A stretch of DNA of 11,047 nt from Zetaproteobacteria bacterium (GTDB lineage: Bacteria; Pseudomonadota; Zetaproteobacteria; Mariprofundales; Mariprofundaceae), in the NCBI GenBank assembly GCA_021545665.1, contig JAJRTX010000027.1, positions 1-11,047 of the forward strand. The letters are read 5' to 3'. The position numbers and the translations under genes were made by a program. The notes beneath the pieces were generated by a model. That model was not told the origin of the DNA. It saw only the letters and a list, made by a program, of their open reading frames with translations, and ran no database searches. Positions 7,816 through 11,047 of the stretch are shown one piece after another (position 1 is the first letter of the stretch; the number at the start of each line of letters is the position of its first letter).

Positions 7816-7828
7816 TTCCAGATATTAG
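7801..7828 (+). promoter_or_regulatory. Possible promoter of the 7866-8228 gene
   Basis: ATGACA (7801-7806, five of six to TTGACA) and TATTAG (7823-7828, four of six to TATAAT) are 16 nt apart. They would start transcription near 7835, leaving a leader of about 30 nt before the GTG start. No convincing minus-strand promoter for the GGDEF-EAL gene was found in the same gap. Confidence 0.35.
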
Positions 7829-7865
7829 AATCCGTCTAAAATCATGTTGTGCTAGTATTAAAACT

Positions 7866-8228
7866 GTGACGACAGAAGACCAAAATAACTCCACCCAGAT
7901 CAAGCTTACACAGGCACTTGAACCATCTGAGCCACTCTGGAAACGCGCACCCACCTACCATGACGGTCATCCGGTCAGTGACTTTATGATGCTGATCCCG
8001 CGTTTGAAGCGCTGCTCCGAACATCAGATGCAGCAGACGATTGATGCCATACAGTCAGTACTACAGGCCTATCACAAGACGGTGGTATTTGCTGACCTGA
8101 ATATCAAACTTAACCTGTTGTGGGTAAGCGTCAAGCCTATACCCGGTATCTGCCTGGAGCTACCCGCAGCAATACAAATGCGTGTACCCGAAGCAAAACT
8201 GGTTGGCCAGAACAACCGCCAGGCCTGA
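7866..8228 (+). CDS. Conserved-looking hypothetical protein, 120 residues
   Basis: The reading frame begins at a GTG (7866); no in-frame ATG, GTG or TTG was found upstream back to about 7800. No clear Shine-Dalgarno sequence precedes it, which leaves the start doubtful. The protein is soluble, with no signal peptide or membrane helix. After a polar N-terminus (about 1-22) comes a compact region: WKRAPTYHDGHPVSDFMMLI, a likely helix (HQMQQTIDAIQSVLQAYH), then VVFADLNIKLNLLWVSVKP and PGICLELPAAIQMRVPEAKL. The alternation of a helix with beta-like segments suggests one small alpha/beta domain. I do not recognise a named family. It is divergent from the c-di-GMP gene and 99 nt upstream of the lipoamide-dehydrogenase-like gene, which has its own candidate promoter. 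Confidence 0.75.
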   Translation: MTTEDQNNSTQIKLTQALEPSEPLWKRAPTYHDGHPVSDFMMLIPRLKRCSEHQMQQTIDAIQSVLQAYHKTVVFADLNIKLNLLWVSVKPIPGICLELPAAIQMRVPEAKLVGQNNRQA

Positions 8229-8259
8229 TTAAACCGGAGTAGGCCATACAACAGGGATT

Positions 8260-8268
8260 TGCTATCAT
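8260..8268 (+). promoter_or_regulatory. Extended -10 promoter element upstream of the lipoamide-dehydrogenase-like gene
   Basis: TGCTATCAT matches the extended -10 form TGnTATAAT at all but one base. The region about 17 nt further upstream has no good -35, which extended -10 promoters can tolerate. Transcription would start near 8275, about 50 nt before the ATG at 8328. The 99-nt gap also holds an inverted repeat (GGCCT 8222-8226 with AGGCC 8241-8245) without a T-tract, so no terminator is called. Confidence 0.4.
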
Positions 8269-8327
8269 ACATGCCAGTAATTGAAGTTATTTCATAACAC
8301 CGCCTCAACAAATAATCCGGAAAATTC

Positions 8328-9725
8328 ATGACACGAAAAGTTGATGTCGCCATTATAGGCGCAGGTTCCGCAGGTCTTAGTGCAATGGCACAGGTTAAGC
8401 GCAAGACCAAAGATTTTGTTTTAATTAACGGTGGCGAGCTGGGCACAACCTGTTCAAGAGTAGGCTGCATGCCATCCAAGGCTGCCATTCAGGTCGCTGA
8501 AACCTACCATCAACGAAATCTGTTCAGTCGGTTTGGCATCACCCATGGTGACGAGCTTAACGTAGACCGCGATGAAATTCTCGAACACATCCGCGACATG
8601 CGCGATATATTCGTTGACCAGGTACTTAGCAGTACTACGGATGAAATGGGCGATGAATTCATAGAGGGTTACGCCACGCTTACGGGGCCCGAAACGCTTG
8701 AGATAAACGGTGAAACCCTGCAAGCCAAAAGCATTATTTTATGTACCGGCTCCAGACCTGTTGTTCCGCATATGTGGCAACAACTGGGCGACCGCATTCT
8801 TACCACTGACAATCTGTTTGAGCAGGAAACCTTGCCTGATAATATTGCCGTGATCGGCCTGGGTGTCATCGGTCTTGAGCTCGGCCAGTTCATGTCACGC
8901 ATTGGCATAAATGTACAGGGCTTTGACCTGTCAACTCACGTGGCCGGCCTGCAAGATCAGGCTATCAACGACATGGCCATACAGTTGCTACAAAAAGAAT
9001 TTCCTATGCATCTGGGTCATGCTGTTTCAATTGTGGAAAACGGCAACGGCCTGCTTGTCACAGCTGGCGATATTTCATATGAATGTGACAAGGCACTGGT
9101 TTGTATTGGACGCAAAGCCAACCTTGATAAGCTTGGACTGGACACGCTGGGATTGCAGCTTAATGACAAAAACCTGCCCCCCTTTGATCCGCACACAATG
9201 CAAGTTGAGGGACTGCCCATTTATCTTGCTGGCGATGTAACCCAGTCCAGACCGATTCTGCACGAAGCCAATGATGATGGAAAAATAGCGGGCTACAATG
9301 CAGTACGTGAATCGCCAACAATGTTCAAACGCCGCACCGCAATGTTAATCACTTTTTCTGATCCCAATATAGTCCAGTGTGGTGAAACACTGGAGCAACT
9401 CAACGCAAATGATATCGTCATTGGACAGATGCGACTGGCACCCCTTGGCCGCGCACTGATTATGGGACAAAACAAGGGTATGCTGCGTATTTATGCTGAC
9501 AAGAAAGACGGCTTGATACGCGGGGCAACCATGATCGGCCCAAGAGGTGAAAACCTGATTCAGTTAATTACACTTGCCATACAATGTAACTTAACTGTTT
9601 TTGATTTTTTACGAATGCCCTTTTATCACCCTACTATTGAAGAGGCGATACAAAGCGCATTACGTGACGCCGCCAAACAGGTTGAACAAAAACCCGATGG
9701 TATCCAGGACCTGGATACCCTCTAG
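8328..9725 (+). CDS. Dihydrolipoyl dehydrogenase-like flavoprotein disulfide reductase
   Basis: The 465-residue protein has every landmark of class I pyridine-nucleotide disulfide reductases. These are the FAD GxGxxG (GAGSAG, 11-16), redox disulfide C42-x4-C47 (GTTCSRVGCMPSK), ATG-like LCTGSRP (138-144), NAD-binding GLGVIG (177-182) with Asp200 at the acidic position favouring NAD(H), the second FAD motif LAGDV (300-304), and the C-terminal active-site dyad His434...Glu439 (YHPTIEE). The dyad and C-x4-C match lipoamide dehydrogenase. The mercuric-ion vicinal C-terminal cysteines and trypanothione/glutathione features are absent. The sequence resembles a side branch of E3-like enzymes (GTTC-x-RVGCMPSK, FYHP-x-IEE) rather than the complex-bound E3. 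There is no N-terminal lipoyl domain and no E1 or E2 gene nearby. The physiological disulfide substrate is therefore unknown. GGA lies eight bases before the ATG. Confidence 0.88.
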   Translation: MTRKVDVAIIGAGSAGLSAMAQVKRKTKDFVLINGGELGTTCSRVGCMPSKAAIQVAETYHQRNLFSRFGITHGDELNVDRDEILEHIRDMRDIFVDQVLSSTTDEMGDEFIEGYATLTGPETLEINGETLQAKSIILCTGSRPVVPHMWQQLGDRILTTDNLFEQETLPDNIAVIGLGVIGLELGQFMSRIGINVQGFDLSTHVAGLQDQAINDMAIQLLQKEFPMHLGHAVSIVENGNGLLVTAGDISYECDKALVCIGRKANLDKLGLDTLGLQLNDKNLPPFDPHTMQVEGLPIYLAGDVTQSRPILHEANDDGKIAGYNAVRESPTMFKRRTAMLITFSDPNIVQCGETLEQLNANDIVIGQMRLAPLGRALIMGQNKGMLRIYADKKDGLIRGATMIGPRGENLIQLITLAIQCNLTVFDFLRMPFYHPTIEEAIQSALRDAAKQVEQKPDGIQDLDTL

Positions 9726-9783
9726 ATAAAATGGTCATATAACACATTTCAACTGTCAAATATAAACTGGAAGTGTCTATTAG

Positions 9784-9813
9784 TTCACAGTAACATTACG
9801 GTAGTATTATTAT
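9784..9813 (+). promoter_or_regulatory. Promoter candidate for the 43-residue membrane protein
   Basis: TTCACA (9784-9789) and TATTAT (9808-9813) each match five of six consensus bases and are 18 nt apart. An overlapping TATTAT at 9805-9810 would give 15 nt. Transcription would start near 9820, at the first base of a small hairpin and about 35 nt before the ATG. This is the best sigma-70-like promoter in the window. Confidence 0.5.
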
Positions 9814-9819
9814 TGTCTC

Positions 9820-9834
9820 GCAATGATTTATTGC
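9820..9834 (+). repeat. Five-base-pair inverted repeat in small-gene leader
   Basis: GCAAT (9820-9824) and ATTGC (9830-9834) are perfect complements around a 5-nt loop. If transcription begins near 9820, the hairpin would form the extreme 5' end of the mRNA, where it could protect the message from 5'-dependent decay. It ends ten bases before the Shine-Dalgarno and leaves it exposed. The stem is short and A/T-rich, so its stability is modest. Confidence 0.35.
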
Positions 9835-9854
9835 AGCTTGGCAGGGAGGACAGG

Positions 9855-9986
9855 ATGTTCGAATATTCAGCATTTGGAACGACCATAACGATAGACAGCC
9901 TGACCCTGATTGGCTTGTTCATCTTCATCATTGCAGGCAGCGTTTTGAAACACCTGTGTCAGGAATGCCACTGCCAGAATCTGTAG
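9855..9986 (+). CDS. 43-residue single-pass membrane protein with Cys-rich tail
   Basis: An ATG at 9855 follows GGGAGGACAGG, the strongest Shine-Dalgarno in the window, and reads 43 codons to TAG. Residues 1-15 are polar and slightly acidic (MFEYSAFGTTITIDS). Residues 16-31 form a hydrophobic helix (LTLIGLFIFIIAGSVL), and the tail KHLCQECHCQNL holds C35-x2-C38-x-C40 with His33 and His39. Lys/His after the helix and acidic residues before it predict, by the positive-inside rule, an outside N-terminus and cytoplasmic Cys cluster. That cluster could bind a metal or take part in thiol chemistry. There is no signal-peptidase site or lipobox. It follows the lipoamide-dehydrogenase-like gene by 129 nt with its own promoter candidate. 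I know of no named family. The function is unknown; the strong translation signals are the main reason to accept it as a gene. Confidence 0.65.
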   Translation: MFEYSAFGTTITIDSLTLIGLFIFIIAGSVLKHLCQECHCQNL

Positions 9987-9991
9987 CTTCC

Positions 9992-10009
9992 TGACATGAT
10001 GCTATGTCA
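9992..10009. repeat. Inverted repeat between convergent genes
   Basis: TGACAT (9992-9997) and ATGTCA (10004-10009) are perfect complements around a 6-nt loop. They lie just after the small-protein stop and 39 nt from the end of the convergent DUF6524-like gene. The stem is AT-rich and is followed on the plus strand only by TTAAAT, so it is a weak terminator candidate at best. Confidence 0.25.
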
Positions 10010-10047
10010 TTAAATAGTCCTGGTACCACATTGCGGCAATCACTAAA

Positions 10048-10473
10048 TCAGCCGTCATCATGAACATCATCGACATCAAGCTGTCCACTCACACGTCTTC
10101 GAATATGTGACCACGCCATTCCTGCTGTCAGCACACCAGCCATCGCCAGCAACACCAGCCACGAAATTGCACGAATACTGCCTGCCGGCACGATGTCCAT
10201 ATCCACAATCAGCCACAACAAGGTTCCAAAAAATGCTATCGCCAGCACCAGGCCCACCGTGCCCAGCGAATGAATTGTGGCTCGAATATACATGGCCCAG
10301 CCAATCAGCAACACTACCCCGACAAAGGCCTTTAATACAGTAAACGCCGTTATATCTTTCAGTGCCCAGTGAAAGTAAGAATAGCCTTCCGGGTTATAGG
10401 TACTAAACACCAGCAATACCGCAAACAGAAAGCGCAGCAGAATACCGGTACTGGTAATATTTTTTACAGCCAT
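10048..10473 (-). CDS. DUF6524-like four-helix inner-membrane protein
   Basis: The 141-residue protein has four hydrophobic segments at about 11-25, 45-63, 71-91 and 99-121. A conserved-looking loop TYNPEGYSYFHW (25-36) follows helix 1, a basic RRR comes after helix 4, and the short tail is acidic (DVDDVHDDG). The LLRF helix followed by TYNP-x-GYSYFHW matches my recollection of the DUF6524 family of unknown function. The basic RRR after helix 4 suggests a cytoplasmic C-terminus. The ATG at 10473 has GAGG five bases upstream. The gene is convergent with the 43-residue membrane protein and lies downstream of a solute-binding-protein gene on the same strand after a 217-nt gap, so it may be transcribed separately. 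No catalytic residues are evident. Confidence 0.8.
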   Translation of the reverse strand: MAVKNITSTGILLRFLFAVLLVFSTYNPEGYSYFHWALKDITAFTVLKAFVGVVLLIGWAMYIRATIHSLGTVGLVLAIAFFGTLLWLIVDMDIVPAGSIRAISWLVLLAMAGVLTAGMAWSHIRRRVSGQLDVDDVHDDG

Positions 10474-10485
10474 TTAAACCTCGCT

Positions 10486-10505
10486 TGCGCTATAAAAAGA
10501 GCGCA
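10486..10505 (-). repeat. Hairpin-forming inverted repeat next to the DUF6524-like ribosome binding site
   Basis: TGCGCT (10486-10491) and AGCGCA (10500-10505) form a perfect six-pair stem with an 8-nt A/T loop. It lies three bases 5' of the GAGG ribosome binding site (10479-10482) of the DUF6524-like gene. On the minus strand the loop reads CTTTTTAT. It could be a leader hairpin affecting translation or an operator dyad. No T-run follows, so it is not a terminator. No convincing promoter for this gene was seen in the rest of the gap. Confidence 0.35.
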
Positions 10506-10630
10506 TCATCTGGTTTCACGTTTTTCATGATACCGTCTAACTTCAGTTATACGCACATTTGCCAATGGTAAAACGGGCGCTCAATAAAATTACCTTTTAT
10601 CTCCATTGTTCACTACCTCTCGTAACGTAA

Positions 10631-10656
10631 CACAGACTGCTTGCTGAGCAGATGTG
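10631..10656. repeat. Interrupted inverted repeat downstream of the solute-binding gene
   Basis: CACA (10631-10634) and CTGCT (10637-10641) are complementary to AGCAG (10647-10651) and TGTG (10653-10656). Together they form a nine-pair stem with a small internal loop and a 5-nt apical loop. It lies about 35 nt past the stop of the minus-strand solute-binding gene. No U-tract follows in that direction, so intrinsic termination is doubtful. A 3'-end processing or stability hairpin is an alternative. A short tandem CGTAACGTAAC sits beside it at 10621-10631. Confidence 0.3.
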
Positions 10657-10690
10657 CCTGAACGGATCCCCAATCATATCCTATCATTAT

Positions 10691-11047
10691 TTATAATCCC
10701 AACACATTCCGCATAACAGACCAGCGTTCTTTCTTCGCCCTGGGGTTAATGCCCAGAATCCAGTGGTCATATACTTTTTGTTGATAGCCGTTATCCTTTT
10801 TTAGCCTCAACCAGGTATTGATGAATTCCACGTAATCAGGCTGACCCTTGGGCAATATAAATCCTACAGGTGATCTGAATCTGTCACCCTTCGCTAACAC
10901 CACTGAATATTCCGGGTAGAGCATAGCCCATGCGTGACCTGCTTCAGCAGAATAGACAAAAGCATCAATGTCTTTATAAGCTCCCTTGAAGTACTCCCTG
11001 GGGCTCTTTACCGTGACCACACTGGCACGTGGAAAGGTATCCTGCAC
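10691..11047 (-). CDS. Family-3 solute-binding domain protein, C-terminal part (start outside window)
   Basis: The frame is open at the right edge, so 118 codons of the 3' end are visible; the first visible codon is GTG but is unlikely to be the start. The content fits the second half of a bacterial extracellular solute-binding protein family 3 domain. A lobe-crossing segment (DIDAFVYSAEAGHAWAML) is followed by the typical GFILPKGQPDYVEFINTWLR, a final helix region (NGYQQKVYDHWILG) and the basic end KKERWSVMRNVLGL. Such domains bind amino acids or other small polar solutes in the periplasm for ABC importers. Some are fused to membrane transporters or sensor proteins, and what lies upstream here is unknown. 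No ABC permease gene follows; the next gene on the strand is the DUF6524-like protein. Confidence 0.7.
   Translation of the reverse strand: MQDTFPRASVVTVKSPREYFKGAYKDIDAFVYSAEAGHAWAMLYPEYSVVLAKGDRFRSPVGFILPKGQPDYVEFINTWLRLKKDNGYQQKVYDHWILGINPRAKKERWSVMRNVLGL

Noticed and set aside
8222..8245. Terminator after the hypothetical gene (GGCCT/AGGCC).
   Set aside because: The stem is only five pairs with a 14-nt loop and no following T-run.
8072..8488. 138-codon minus-strand open frame spanning the gap between the hypothetical and flavoprotein genes.
   Set aside because: It overlaps both plus-strand genes, including the FAD motif of the flavoprotein, and has no convincing start signals.
9992..10009. 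Bidirectional intrinsic terminator for the small membrane gene and the DUF6524-like gene.
   Set aside because: The six-pair stem is AT-rich and lacks a U-tract in either direction, so it is listed only as an inverted repeat.
1..11047. Mobile element, CRISPR array, phage, toxin-antitoxin or defence system.
   Set aside because: No transposase, integrase, regular repeat array or recognisable defence domain was seen on either strand. Gene content is metabolic, envelope and signalling.

Overview
The window looks like chromosomal DNA from a Gram-negative, probably gammaproteobacterial, cell. The evidence is a C-terminal-Phe outer-membrane barrel with a Sec signal peptide, a two-transmembrane GGDEF-EAL c-di-GMP enzyme, a DUF6524-like inner-membrane protein and a periplasmic-type solute-binding domain. 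The species cannot be named from the sequence. No rRNA, tRNA, CRISPR array, insertion sequence, integrase or phage gene was seen.

Layout. (1) From 7666 down to 1 everything is on the minus strand. The order of transcription is a membrane GGDEF-EAL protein (7666-5657), a TPP-dependent acetolactate-synthase-like enzyme (5533-3884), an NAD(P)-dependent aldehyde dehydrogenase (3833-2394), a membrane-anchored FMN/[3Fe-4S] glutamate-synthase-core protein (2378-831), a small outer-membrane beta-barrel (795 or 831 to 178) and the 5' end of an HPP-family-like membrane protein that runs off the left edge (about 177-1). Gaps in the lower five genes are 50 nt, 15 nt, an overlap or 35 nt, and 0 nt or 48 nt, so they look like one operon. 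(2) A divergent intergenic region (7667-7865) separates this block from plus-strand genes: a conserved-looking hypothetical protein (7866-8228), a dihydrolipoyl-dehydrogenase-like flavoprotein (8328-9725) and a 43-residue single-pass membrane protein with a Cys-x2-Cys-x-Cys tail (9855-9986). The last has a very strong ribosome binding site and is easily missed. (3) The right edge is again minus-strand: a four-helix DUF6524-like protein (10473-10048) and the C-terminal part of a family-3 solute-binding domain (11047-10691) whose start lies outside the window.

How the genes may work together. The central operon joins a 2-oxoacid-handling TPP enzyme, an aldehyde dehydrogenase and a membrane-bound FMN/Fe-S oxidoreductase that has neither a glutaminase domain nor a GltD-type reductase beside it. 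No regulatory subunit for acetolactate synthase (IlvN/IlvH type) and no acetolactate decarboxylase are encoded nearby. Simple branched-chain amino-acid synthesis, the butanediol pathway and normal glutamate synthesis are therefore all poor fits. The combination, with an outer-membrane barrel and a membrane transporter-like protein attached, is the best candidate for an uncharacterised metabolic system here. The orphan lipoamide-dehydrogenase-like enzyme and the Cys-tailed small protein are the next most interesting items.
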